NCBI GenBank assembly: GCA_016284975.1
Contig: JAEEPV010000135.1
Coordinates: forward strand, 1 to 5,672
Length of the DNA: 5,672 nucleotides
Origin: Solobacterium sp.
Lineage (GTDB): Bacteria; Bacillota_I; Bacilli_A; Erysipelotrichales; Erysipelotrichaceae
Direction: 5' to 3'
The position numbers were made by a program, and so were the translations under genes. This document shows positions 1-5,672 of this stretch, in pieces (the first letter of the stretch is position 1; every line of letters starts with the position of its first letter). The notes beneath the pieces are model-generated. The model searched no databases and was not told the DNA's origin. It worked only from the letters and a program-made list of their open reading frames with translations.

Positions 1-632
1 GGGTGCACATCTACATCATGATTCGGAAACGTGATTCGGTTGGCGTATACATCCTTTACTCCATCAGGACCGGTCCGGGCCGCATTGACTGCGACCATGT
101 CCGCATATTCAAATCCTTTTGCCTTGAGAAACCGGCACAGCCGGTCTCCGCCGGGGTTATATCCGATCTCGAACTGGTTTCGGATTGTTTCGTCCATACC
201 GCGGCTGTCCAGATAACTCTTGGCCTTCCGGGCCTCTTCGCCGTTCATTTCATAGCAGGTAAAGCGGATCGTTTCATCCATCACCCTGTAATACCGATCC
301 ATCTTCGGATCAATCGTACTTTCGGTATGGTCAGCTTTCACGGAAAGCGGATAACCGATCAGGTCTGCGACTTTTTCTACCGCCTCCGGAAACGAAACAT
401 TCTCGTAGTTCTGAACAAACGTGAATACGTTTCCGCCCGCATTGCATACAAAGCATTTGTATATGCGCAAGTCGGGATTGATATGAAGAGAAGGATCATG
501 GTCATCATGAAACGGGCAGATTGCCCGGTATTCCCTGCCCCGTTTCTGTACCGTCAGGTACCTGCCGATGATATCAGCGATATCCGCTCTCCGGCGGACT
601 TCCGCAACTTCTTCTTCGGGAATTCTTGCCAT
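1..632 (-). CDS. dnaG: DNA primase DnaG, N-terminal third only
   Basis: DnaG synthesises the RNA primers for lagging-strand replication at the fork, where it is recruited by the replicative helicase. The 210 full codons visible include the N-terminal CHC2 zinc-binding domain, with Cys39, His42, Cys60 and Cys63 in the exact C-x2-H-x17-C-x2-C spacing (ICPFHDDHDPSLH and YKCFVCNAGGNVFTF). Next comes the beginning of the RNA-polymerase core, with IGYNPGGDRL (156-165) and NRITFPNHD (198-206), which correspond to conserved segments just ahead of the TOPRIM domain. The remainder, with TOPRIM and the helicase-binding domain, lies beyond the left edge. The start at 632 gives MARIPEEEVAEVRRRADI, the expected family beginning. 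The nearest Shine-Dalgarno candidate, GGAATGAG in the 11-base gap after glyS, is poor, so coupling to glyS translation is likely. In relatives rpoD follows. Confidence 0.97.
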   Translation of the reverse strand, partial: MARIPEEEVAEVRRRADIADIIGRYLTVQKRGREYRAICPFHDDHDPSLHINPDLRIYKCFVCNAGGNVFTFVQNYENVSFPEAVEKVADLIGYPLSVKADHTESTIDPKMDRYYRVMDETIRFTCYEMNGEEARKAKSYLDSRGMDETIRNQFEIGYNPGGDRLCRFLKAKGFEYADMVAVNAARTGPDGVKDVYANRITFPNHDVDVH

Positions 633-643
633 GTCTCATTCCA

Positions 644-2032
644 TCAGAAGCGGATCGCTTTGGTAATCAGAGTGCGAACCTCTTCGACGGTCATTCTCTC
701 CTGTTCCATGGAATCACGGTAACGGATGGTAACCGTACCATTTTCCAGTGTTTCATCGTCTACCGTAATGCAGTACGGTGTTCCGATCTCATCCATCCGG
801 CGGTAACGCTTGCCGATGGATCCGCTCTCGTCATATTCGGTCTCAAAGTCGTAGCTGAACTCCTTCCGAAGTTCCAGTGCCTTCTCGGCATGACGCTTTT
901 GAACCAATGGAAGTACCGCGGCCTTGATCGGTGCCAGGATCGGTGAGAAATGCATGACGATACGGGTATCCGTCGAACCGTCTTCCTTGGTCAGTGTTTC
1001 TTCATCATACGCATCGGTAAAGAACATGAAGAACAGACGCTCAACACCGACTGCCGGTTCTACGACGTACGGAATATACTTTTCGTTTGTGACGGGATCC
1101 AGATAGCTCATATCCTTGCCGGAAGTATTCTGATGCTGTGTCAGATCGTAATCGGTACGATCGGCGATGCCCCAGAGTTCGCCCCATCCCCACGGGAACT
1201 TGTATTCGATATCAGTTGTTCCCTTGGAATAAAAGCTGAGCTCTTCCTTGGTGTGATCACGGAAACGCAGATTATCCGGGTTTCCGCCAAGCGAGAGGAT
1301 CCAGTCCATGCAGAACTTGCGCCAATACGGGAACCAGTCATCATCCGTTCCGGGTTTGCAGAAGAATTCCATTTCCATCTGCTCGAATTCGCGGGTACGG
1401 AAGATAAAGTTACCTGGTGTGATCTCGTTGCGGAAGCTCTTACCGATCTGGCCGATGCCAAACGGAAGCTTTTTACGGTAAGCACGGGTCACGTTCTTAA
1501 AATCGACGAACATACCCTGAGCGGTTTCCGGACGGAGATAAATTGTGGATTTTCCGTCTTCAGTTGTTCCCTGGAAAGTCTTAAACATCAGGTTGAACTG
1601 ACGGATCGAAGTGAAGTCATGGCTTCCGCAGTCCGGACAGCTGATATTGTTCTCTTTAATAAAGGTTTCCATCTGTTCATTGGACCATCCCTCACAGGTA
1701 ACCTTCCCCTCGGTTGCCCGTTCGATCAGCTGGTCCGCACGATGACGGGTCTTGCAGTTGCGGCAGTCCATCAGCGGATCGGAGAATCCTTTCAGATGGC
1801 CGGAAGCTTCCCATACTTTCGGATTCATAAGAATCGCAGCCTGGATCTCAACGTTGTTGGGATCTTCCTGAATGAACTTCTTCTGCCATGCCCGCTTAAT
1901 ATGATCTTTTAAAAGGACTCCGTACGGGCCGAAGTCCCATGTATTGCTCAAGCCGCCATAGATCTCAGAACCCTGAAAAACAAAGCCCGTATTCTTGGCA
2001 TGTGAAACAATTTTGTCGAATGTTTTTTCCAT
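644..2032 (-). CDS. glyS: Glycyl-tRNA synthetase, single-chain class II type
   Basis: This enzyme attaches glycine to tRNA-Gly using ATP. At 462 residues it is the homodimeric, eukaryote/archaea-like form found in Mollicutes, staphylococci, Thermus and others, not the two-subunit GlyQ/GlyS form. The N-terminus has the family signature [20 protein letters not shown] (16-35). Two cysteine pairs, CRNC (90-93) and CPDC (132-135), fit the insertion zinc site. [11 protein letters not shown] (165-175) and motif 2 [20 protein letters not shown] (199-218) form the active site, with motif 3 near [11 protein letters not shown] (325-335). The C-terminal anticodon-binding domain (about 366-462) includes [19 protein letters not shown] (403-421). 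The gene is complete and intact. It has its own promoter upstream and is followed 11 bases later by dnaG, so the two are probably one transcript. Confidence 0.98.
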   Translation of the reverse strand: MEKTFDKIVSHAKNTGFVFQGSEIYGGLSNTWDFGPYGVLLKDHIKRAWQKKFIQEDPNNVEIQAAILMNPKVWEASGHLKGFSDPLMDCRNCKTRHRADQLIERATEGKVTCEGWSNEQMETFIKENNISCPDCGSHDFTSIRQFNLMFKTFQGTTEDGKSTIYLRPETAQGMFVDFKNVTRAYRKKLPFGIGQIGKSFRNEITPGNFIFRTREFEQMEMEFFCKPGTDDDWFPYWRKFCMDWILSLGGNPDNLRFRDHTKEELSFYSKGTTDIEYKFPWGWGELWGIADRTDYDLTQHQNTSGKDMSYLDPVTNEKYIPYVVEPAVGVERLFFMFFTDAYDEETLTKEDGSTDTRIVMHFSPILAPIKAAVLPLVQKRHAEKALELRKEFSYDFETEYDESGSIGKRYRRMDEIGTPYCITVDDETLENGTVTIRYRDSMEQERMTVEEVRTLITKAIRF

Positions 2033-2045
2033 AAAAAAGGCAAAA

Positions 2046-2052
2046 CCCCCTT
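2046..2052 (-). promoter_or_regulatory. Purine-rich ribosome binding site of glyS with long spacing
   Basis: AAGGGGG is the only Shine-Dalgarno-like sequence before glyS. It ends 13 bases before the ATG, longer than the usual 5-10, with a T-rich spacer that includes six T residues directly before the start. The start at 2032 is nevertheless supported by the protein, whose beginning lines up with the GlyRS family. Confidence 0.5.
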
Positions 2053-2067
2053 ACCCATGCGCTAAAA

Positions 2068-2107
2068 GCATTGGTAGTATAGCACTTTTTATAGTGCTCT
2101 TCAATGC
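2068..2107 (-). repeat. Nested inverted repeats over the glyS promoter; possible operator or terminator
   Basis: Two perfect 6-base inverted repeats are nested. The outer arms are GCATTG and CAATGC (2068-2073 and 2102-2107), and the inner arms AGCACT and AGTGCT (2081-2086 and 2093-2098) enclose a 6-base loop. The unpaired bases between outer and inner arms are 7 on one side and 3 on the other. The inner pair fills the spacer between -35 and -10, and the outer pair overlaps the -35 and reaches the expected transcription start. On the coding strand the structure is followed by TTTT (2064-2067), so in a transcript coming from the cyclase gene it could form a modest intrinsic terminator. In DNA it could be a repressor site. 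The repeats are directly visible; their role is inference. Confidence 0.5.
2076..2104 (-). promoter_or_regulatory. Sigma-A type promoter of glyS-dnaG
   Basis: The -35 box TTGAAG (2099-2104) is separated by exactly 17 bases from the -10 box TATACT (2076-2081). The boxes match consensus at four and five of six positions. A start of transcription near 2069 would give a leader of about 37 bases before the glyS ATG. That leader is far too short for a T-box riboswitch, and no T-box consensus was seen in the whole 111-base gap. The promoter lies over an inverted repeat, described separately. Confidence 0.72.
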
Positions 2108-2143
2108 GGCTCTGCCCATAAATGTGAAGCTTATAAGCGATTT

Positions 2144-3379
2144 TTATGCCACTTCTCTGGAAGTGTACTGCGCTCTGCTGCCCTTCATCTTCTGCTTATT
2201 CCGGTACATCTGTTTATCGGCATTCTCAAACACGCTGTGAAAGTTGTCATGTTCCGATGGGTTGTAGACCGCCATGCCGGAAGAAACCGTAACCTTACCA
2301 AAAGTCTCGTTTTCCAGGATCTTCTGATCAAATGCCCGAAGAAGCTCTGTGCGGTTGTCATAATCCTGATTTTCAAGCACCGTGACAAACTCATCCCCGC
2401 CGATCCGGTAAACCGGACTGTGCTGGAAACCATGGCAGATCATCTGACAGGCTTCTTTAATATAAGCATCCCCTGCCTGATGACCATTGGTATCGTTGAT
2501 TTCCTTCAGATTGTTCAGATCAAATACAACAATTGCAAACGGAACGCTGTTCCCCTGTGAGATCATCTGATCCATAGCGACTTCTTTCTCAAGATAGGCC
2601 TGCTTGCTTTTGACGCCGGTCAGCGCATCCTGATACGCCATGCGCATGGCTGAGCTAAGCTCCTGTTTCTGCCGCTGTTCCCGGGCAAGGGCTTCTTCCA
2701 GCTGAAGTCGGTACTCCTGTTTTTCATCTTCAACGACAAAGGTATGAAGCAGACAGTCTCCAAACAGATACCCGATGGAATAGACCGGCCAGAGCGGATA
2801 GCAGACCTGAACGGTGATCAGTATCGCCATCGTGATGCCGAACATGCCGATAATGGCATAACGTCTCTGTTTGACATCGGAAGCTTTTGCGGAGATGACA
2901 AATGCATTGATGGAAGTGAGAGAGAACATTATGATCTGCAGACTGAACATGGCATAGCGGGCCCATCCGGGATGATAAGCCCCGCTTTGATCAAACCAGA
3001 AAAGGATCGGTACAAACAGATTGATAGTGATAAACAGCAGCTGGATCGTCAGGAACAGACTGCCAAAGTATTTCAGAAAATGGCCGAACCCCTTTGTTTC
3101 TCCCAGATAAGCGATGACGTATCGCGACCAGAGATAAACGCCTAAAGCCATCGTGATAAAGTAAATGACCGTATCAAAATACAGAAGATCTATGAGACCA
3201 GCCTGATTCAGAAAACCCCACAGAACGTCCGTTACATAATAGGTAAAAACCGCATAGATAAAACGGCGATATGCCTTCTGTGCTTTTGTTTCCTTATCAT
3301 TTCCTGCATTGCGCAGAACATCCGTATTGATTATCAGATTCACCACTAAAGCGATGATTCCGATTGATGCGTATTCCAT
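2144..3379 (-). CDS. Membrane diguanylate cyclase, 7-helix sensor plus GGDEF domain
   Basis: This 411-residue protein is predicted to make cyclic di-GMP from two GTP at the inner face of the membrane. Residues 1-215 hold about seven hydrophobic segments (roughly 4-19, 39-57, 70-92, 105-128, 141-163, 174-193, 196-214) that match no named sensor domain I can identify. A charged, Glu/Gln-rich linker (217-243), probably a short coiled coil, leads into the GGDEF domain. That domain begins with DALTG (251-255), followed by metal-binding Asp287 in FDLNNLKEIND, then GHQAGD (299-304) and an intact RIGGDEF (325-331), and ends with ADKQMYRNKQ. All catalytic marks are present, so an active enzyme is expected. 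The RxxD product-inhibition site is absent; the corresponding residues read FQHS (318-321). No upstream in-frame start codon is seen, which supports the ATG at 3379. The ligand sensed by the membrane part is unknown. No EAL or HD-GYP hydrolase is present nearby. Confidence 0.93.
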   Translation of the reverse strand: MEYASIGIIALVVNLIINTDVLRNAGNDKETKAQKAYRRFIYAVFTYYVTDVLWGFLNQAGLIDLLYFDTVIYFITMALGVYLWSRYVIAYLGETKGFGHFLKYFGSLFLTIQLLFITINLFVPILFWFDQSGAYHPGWARYAMFSLQIIMFSLTSINAFVISAKASDVKQRRYAIIGMFGITMAILITVQVCYPLWPVYSIGYLFGDCLLHTFVVEDEKQEYRLQLEEALAREQRQKQELSSAMRMAYQDALTGVKSKQAYLEKEVAMDQMISQGNSVPFAIVVFDLNNLKEINDTNGHQAGDAYIKEACQMICHGFQHSPVYRIGGDEFVTVLENQDYDNRTELLRAFDQKILENETFGKVTVSSGMAVYNPSEHDNFHSVFENADKQMYRNKQKMKGSRAQYTSREVA

Positions 3380-3445
3380 AGTAATCGACTCAAATTTCGC
3401 TGTGTATACTCTTCAAAAGTACTGCTAATCATTCTAATCCCGCTG
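3380..3445 (-). promoter_or_regulatory. recO to diguanylate cyclase gap; possible weak promoter
   Basis: This 66-base gap is the first spacing of any size after the dgkA-recO block. It contains a -10-like TATACA at 3403-3408, about 23 bases before the cyclase ATG. No good -35 is seen at the right distance: the hexamers 17 or 18 bases upstream match TTGACA at only two or three positions. No convincing terminator hairpin with a T run is visible, so read-through from recO is possible. The bases just before the ATG show no clear Shine-Dalgarno sequence, only a weak TTGAG about 13 bases away. The cyclase may therefore be weakly expressed or controlled by something not evident here. Confidence 0.25.
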
Positions 3446-4198
3446 TTATGATTCTTCAACCATCCGCTGAAACAGCGCAAAGCTGCGGACCGGAAGACCT
3501 GCATGCATCCGCAGAAACTCTACCAGAAGCCGGCATTCCGCAATGGCGCTGTCAAGAATTCCCTCCAGCATCTCTGCATGCTCGAGCGATGCCTTGTTGA
3601 TGAGCCGGAAAGCCCGAAGCTTTTCCGGTTCGCGAAGTGATACAGAATGAAGTGCCGCACACGGAGCACACAGGAAGCCGCCTTCCCGAACAGAAATGGC
3701 AGCGACACTGGTACTGCCGCACAGAACACAGTCATCCACATCCGGCGCGATACCCTGCAGTTCCAACAGATCAGAAAGTGCAATGGCCAGCACGATATCT
3801 GCTCTTCTGCCCTGATCCAATCGTTCACAGGCCTGTTCAAACAGCTGATAACACTGCAGGGAAAGCCGGGGATCCGCGTCTTCCAGCAACGCGGCATCGA
3901 TCACTTCAGCAAGTACCGGAACCGCAAGCGAAGCATTCAGATTCTCATGAAGCGTCCGGTACATGTTTACCGTTCTGGCGCTTTTCATTCGAAACATCGT
4001 GCGGTTCTCTTTATAGTCAAAGAAAAACTCTCCCTTTGTATATGGCAGAATAGAACCCCTGTTTTTTGAAGTCATCTTGCGGGCACCCTGTGCCAGAAGA
4101 GAGATTTTCCCATATTCCTCGCTTAATACCGTCAGGATCACGGAGTTATCTTTATAATCCTGTTCCTTCAGAATCAGACCCAGTACCGAATCATTCAT
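3446..4198 (-). CDS. recO: DNA repair protein RecO
   Basis: RecO works with RecR (and RecF) to load RecA on single-stranded DNA coated with SSB, in gap repair and homologous recombination. The chosen product has 250 residues, the typical length. The N-terminal part (about 1-80) fits the OB-fold, with the family-like stretches LILKEQDYKDNSVILTVLS and LLAQGARK near its beginning. The helical C-terminal part carries a four-cysteine zinc site, CVLC (157-160) and CAPC (177-180), spaced C-x2-C-x16-C-x2-C. The frame is open 23 codons further upstream (to 4267), but that extension lies inside the era KH domain coding region and does not resemble RecO. The ATG at 4198 matches the family start and gives the short ATGAATGA overlap with the end of era. 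No strong Shine-Dalgarno precedes it, so initiation probably depends on ribosomes finishing era. It appears to be the last gene of the dgkA-cdd-era-recO block. Confidence 0.96.
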   Translation of the reverse strand: MNDSVLGLILKEQDYKDNSVILTVLSEEYGKISLLAQGARKMTSKNRGSILPYTKGEFFFDYKENRTMFRMKSARTVNMYRTLHENLNASLAVPVLAEVIDAALLEDADPRLSLQCYQLFEQACERLDQGRRADIVLAIALSDLLELQGIAPDVDDCVLCGSTSVAAISVREGGFLCAPCAALHSVSLREPEKLRAFRLINKASLEHAEMLEGILDSAIAECRLLVEFLRMHAGLPVRSFALFQRMVEES

Positions 4199-5078
4199 CG
4201 ACGTGACCGTATCCGTACTGCGTGATCCGGCTGTCAATATCACGCCATTCCTTCTCAACCCGGACAAAGAGACTCAGCCGTACATGACAGCCGAGAAACT
4301 GTTCGATATCTTTTCTTGCGGCAATTCCGATCTTTTTCAGCATTGATCCCTGCTTTCCGATAATGATTGCCTTCTGCCCGGGCCGCTCCACAAGAATCAT
4401 TGCCTGAATCTCACAGCCATCCTTTACATATTCTTTCCGCTCGATCACAACTGCTGTGGCATGGGGAACTTCCTCTTCCGTACAATACAGGATTTTCTCC
4501 CGGATGATCTCCGCCAGGCGGAAGTTTTCCGGATTGTCACTGATGATCTCCCGCGGATACATTGCCTCCCCTTCCGGAAGATAGGAGATTGTGGTATTCA
4601 GAAGATCCTCAAAACAATCGGTCTTCAGAGCCGAAAGCGGAAAGAACTCGGCAAACGAAAACCGTTCCTGCCACGAAGAAAGATGGTTCAGCACCTTCTC
4701 CTTAGGCATCAGATCGATCTTGTTAAAAATCAGAAAGACCGGTACACCGGCCTGTGTCACCATGTTCAGTACAAATTCATCTCCGCTGCCGTATGGTTTC
4801 GTACCATCGACAACCAGGTAGATTACGTCAACTCCCTGAATGACGTTGGCCGCTTCCTTGTTCATCCGGCTCTCCAGACGGTGTCTTGCCTTATGAATAC
4901 CGGGAGTATCTGTAAATACGATCTGGGCATCCTCCGTATTCACAATGCCTCTGATCTCACTGCGGGTCGTCTGCGGTTTCGGGGATACAATTGCGATCTT
5001 TTCGTTCACGAGCCCGTTGATCAATGTGCTTTTGCCCGCATTGGGACGTCCGGCCAGCGCAACAAACCCGAACTTCAT
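4191..5078 (-). CDS. era: GTPase Era, 30S ribosomal subunit assembly
   Basis: Era is a GTP-binding protein that binds near the 3' end of 16S rRNA and acts in 30S maturation. This copy has 295 residues, the normal family length. The GTPase domain shows G1 GRPNAGKST (10-18), the TT pair of the switch I region (37-38), G3 DTPG (57-60), G4 NKID (119-122) and G5 SAL (149-151). The C-terminal KH RNA-binding domain carries the GxxG loop as GKQG (241-244), and the conserved VEKEWRD lies at 274-280. The G1 loop has Ala14 where many Era proteins have Val; a small substitution, not expected to abolish nucleotide binding. The start at 5078 has a strong AAGGAGG upstream, and the protein begins in register with the family (KFGFVALAGRPN). 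It overlaps cdd by 4 bases and recO by 8, indicating translational coupling. The small yqzL gene found between era and recO in Bacillus has no room here. Confidence 0.98.
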   Translation of the reverse strand: MKFGFVALAGRPNAGKSTLINGLVNEKIAIVSPKPQTTRSEIRGIVNTEDAQIVFTDTPGIHKARHRLESRMNKEAANVIQGVDVIYLVVDGTKPYGSGDEFVLNMVTQAGVPVFLIFNKIDLMPKEKVLNHLSSWQERFSFAEFFPLSALKTDCFEDLLNTTISYLPEGEAMYPREIISDNPENFRLAEIIREKILYCTEEEVPHATAVVIERKEYVKDGCEIQAMILVERPGQKAIIIGKQGSMLKKIGIAARKDIEQFLGCHVRLSLFVRVEKEWRDIDSRITQYGYGHVDE

Positions 5079-5476
5079 TCCGCAAGATCCTCCTTTCCAA
5101 ACGCATCCGGAAGGATCTCCTGCGGTGTAACCGTTTTTGTTTCGGTTCGATTTGCCAGATAGATCGGGGTATCCGGATTCAGCAGTTCATGAAGTACCTG
5201 CCGGCAGATCCCGCAGGGGCTGGATATACGCTTCCCCTCGGAAACAATGGCAAGCGCTTCGATATCATCTTTGCGAACACCGTTGCTGTAGGCAGAAAAT
5301 AATGCAGACCGCTCTGCACAGTTGCCTGCAGGATAACTTGCATTTTCAATATTCGCTCCGTAAAAAACACGTCCGTCTTTTGTCAGAAGAGCGGCTCCGA
5401 CCGGAAAATTCGAATATGGGGAATAGGTGTTTTTCATTGCCTGAAAAGCTTCCCGAATCAGTTCTTCCTTATTCAT
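5075..5476 (-). CDS. cdd: Cytidine deaminase
   Basis: This 133-residue protein is predicted to hydrolytically deaminate cytidine and deoxycytidine to uridine and deoxyuridine in cytoplasmic pyrimidine salvage. Its length fits the small, zinc-dependent homotetrameric class. Early in the protein YSPYSNFPVGAAL (residues 18-30) matches the substrate-binding segment. NIENASYPAGNCAERSA (42-58) contains zinc ligand Cys53 and catalytic Glu55, and PCGICRQ (87-93) supplies zinc ligands Cys88 and Cys91. All key residues are present. The start at 5476 is chosen because AGGAG lies 5 bases upstream and because the upstream in-frame extension (64 codons) only reads dgkA in the wrong frame. The gene follows dgkA by 8 bases and its TGA overlaps the era start (ATGA), so translation is probably coupled. 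No frameshift or other defect is seen. Confidence 0.97.
   Translation of the reverse strand: MNKEELIREAFQAMKNTYSPYSNFPVGAALLTKDGRVFYGANIENASYPAGNCAERSALFSAYSNGVRKDDIEALAIVSEGKRISSPCGICRQVLHELLNPDTPIYLANRTETKTVTPQEILPDAFGKEDLAE
5089..5095 (-). promoter_or_regulatory. Strong ribosome binding site of era inside cdd
   Basis: AAGGAGG lies within the last codons of cdd, 10 bases before the era ATG. It is the best Shine-Dalgarno match in the window and supports the start at 5078. The spacing is slightly long but still within the usual range. Confidence 0.85.
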
Positions 5477-5481
5477 GGCAT

Positions 5482-5486
5482 CTCCT
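5482..5486 (-). promoter_or_regulatory. Ribosome binding site of cdd, overlapping the dgkA stop
   Basis: AGGAG lies 5 bases before the cdd ATG. It shares bases with the TAG stop codon of dgkA (TTTAGGAG), so a ribosome ending on dgkA sits on the cdd binding site. This fixes the cdd start at 5476 rather than further upstream. Confidence 0.85.
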
Positions 5487-5672
5487 AAATATGTCTTAAC
5501 AGAATAATGATGGCAGTAACCAAGGCCGTCAAAGACGAAACCAGTACTGCACCGGCAGCCAGATCCTTGATTTCCTTGATCTTGGCATCTTTCTTTGTCG
5601 TCAGATAGTTGCAGATGAATTCGATGGCGGTATTCAGATACTCGGTTGTAATAACCATGCCGATGCACAATA
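5485..5672 (-). CDS. dgkA: Undecaprenol/diacylglycerol kinase DgkA family, 3' part only
   Basis: This is the C-terminal part, about 62 codons, of a small integral membrane lipid kinase; the start lies beyond the right edge of the window. In Gram-positive bacteria the family mainly phosphorylates undecaprenol to recycle the cell-wall lipid carrier. Visible family marks are the motif EYLNTAIEF, whose Glu residues belong to the metal/active site of the family, followed by a short charged cytoplasmic loop, the motif IKDLAAGAVL, and a final hydrophobic helix ending LLRHI. The usual 'VD' after NTAIE is replaced here by 'CN', a mild divergence. The TAG stop is embedded in the ribosome binding site of cdd, which starts only 8 bases later, so the two are co-transcribed. 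The dgkA-cdd-era order is standard in Bacillota and supports the call. The number of missing N-terminal residues cannot be seen. Confidence 0.88.
   Translation of the reverse strand, partial: LCIGMVITTEYLNTAIEFICNYLTTKKDAKIKEIKDLAAGAVLVSSLTALVTAIIILLRHI

Noticed and set aside
3..722. Plus-strand open frame of about 239 codons across dnaG and the end of glyS
   Set aside because: It runs opposite a certain dnaG with its intact zinc site and crosses the glyS-dnaG junction; no coding support of its own.
950..1912. Long open frame of about 320 codons on the plus strand, antisense to glyS
   Set aside because: It is wholly within a clear glyS gene, its translation resembles no protein I know, and no promoter or ribosome binding site was seen. 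It is a shadow caused by codon use of the real gene.
2033..2143. T-box riboswitch before glyS
   Set aside because: Gap too short and no T-box consensus or long leader hairpins seen.
3409..3416. The octamer TTGAAGAG occurs both before the cyclase gene (3409-3416) and at the glyS -35 box (2097-2104)
   Set aside because: Eight bases shared between two upstream regions is weak evidence. At the cyclase no -10 box lies at the right distance from it, and the surrounding bases differ.
4199..4267. Upstream extension of recO by 23 codons
   Set aside because: The extension lies within the coding sequence of the era KH domain, does not look like RecO, and the ATG at 4198 matches the family start and usual length.
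4461..5162. Plus-strand open frame of about 233 codons opposite era and cdd
   Set aside because: Shadow of era, whose GTPase and KH motifs are all intact on the minus strand.
5474..5481. Mini-frame ATG CCA TGA just before the cdd start
   Set aside because: Out of frame with cdd and lies in the normal Shine-Dalgarno spacer; most likely chance.
5477..5668. Upstream extension of cdd by 64 codons
   Set aside because: It reads dgkA in the wrong frame; the real start has a good ribosome binding site 5 bases upstream.

Overview
The window is a stretch of bacterial housekeeping chromosome in which every gene is on the minus strand, so it reads from right to left. In transcription order it holds: the 3' end of dgkA (undecaprenol/diacylglycerol kinase family), cdd (cytidine deaminase), era (ribosome-assembly GTPase), recO (recombination mediator), a seven-helix membrane diguanylate cyclase, glyS (single-chain glycyl-tRNA synthetase), and the 5' third of dnaG (primase). 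The order dgkA-cdd-era-recO-gly(Q)S-dnaG is the classic Bacillota (Firmicutes) arrangement. The single-chain GlyRS directly followed by dnaG, with no glyQ/glyS pair and no ccpN/yqfL in between, together with roughly balanced base composition judged by eye, suggests Erysipelotrichia or a related lineage near the Mollicutes. That placement is inference; the Bacillota assignment is firmer.

Layout: positions 5672-3446 form a tightly packed block. dgkA and cdd are 8 bases apart, cdd and era overlap by 4 bases (ATGA), and era and recO overlap by 8 bases, so this is almost certainly one transcript covering lipid-carrier recycling, pyrimidine salvage, 30S maturation and DNA repair. After a 66-base gap comes the diguanylate cyclase gene (3379-2144), the only accessory gene here. 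It has about seven predicted membrane helices, a short coiled linker and an intact GGDEF domain without the RxxD inhibitory site. A 111-base gap follows, holding a good sigma-A-type promoter (TTGAAG, 17 bases, TATACT) that should drive glyS and dnaG; rpoD probably lies beyond the left edge, by analogy with relatives. A nested pair of inverted repeats sits exactly over this promoter and is followed on the coding strand by a short T run.

I found no mobile element, CRISPR array, tRNA, rRNA or T-box riboswitch, and no evidence of a new multi-gene system. The most unusual points are the diguanylate cyclase placed within a conserved housekeeping cluster, and the nested inverted repeat that may act as operator, terminator or both between it and glyS.
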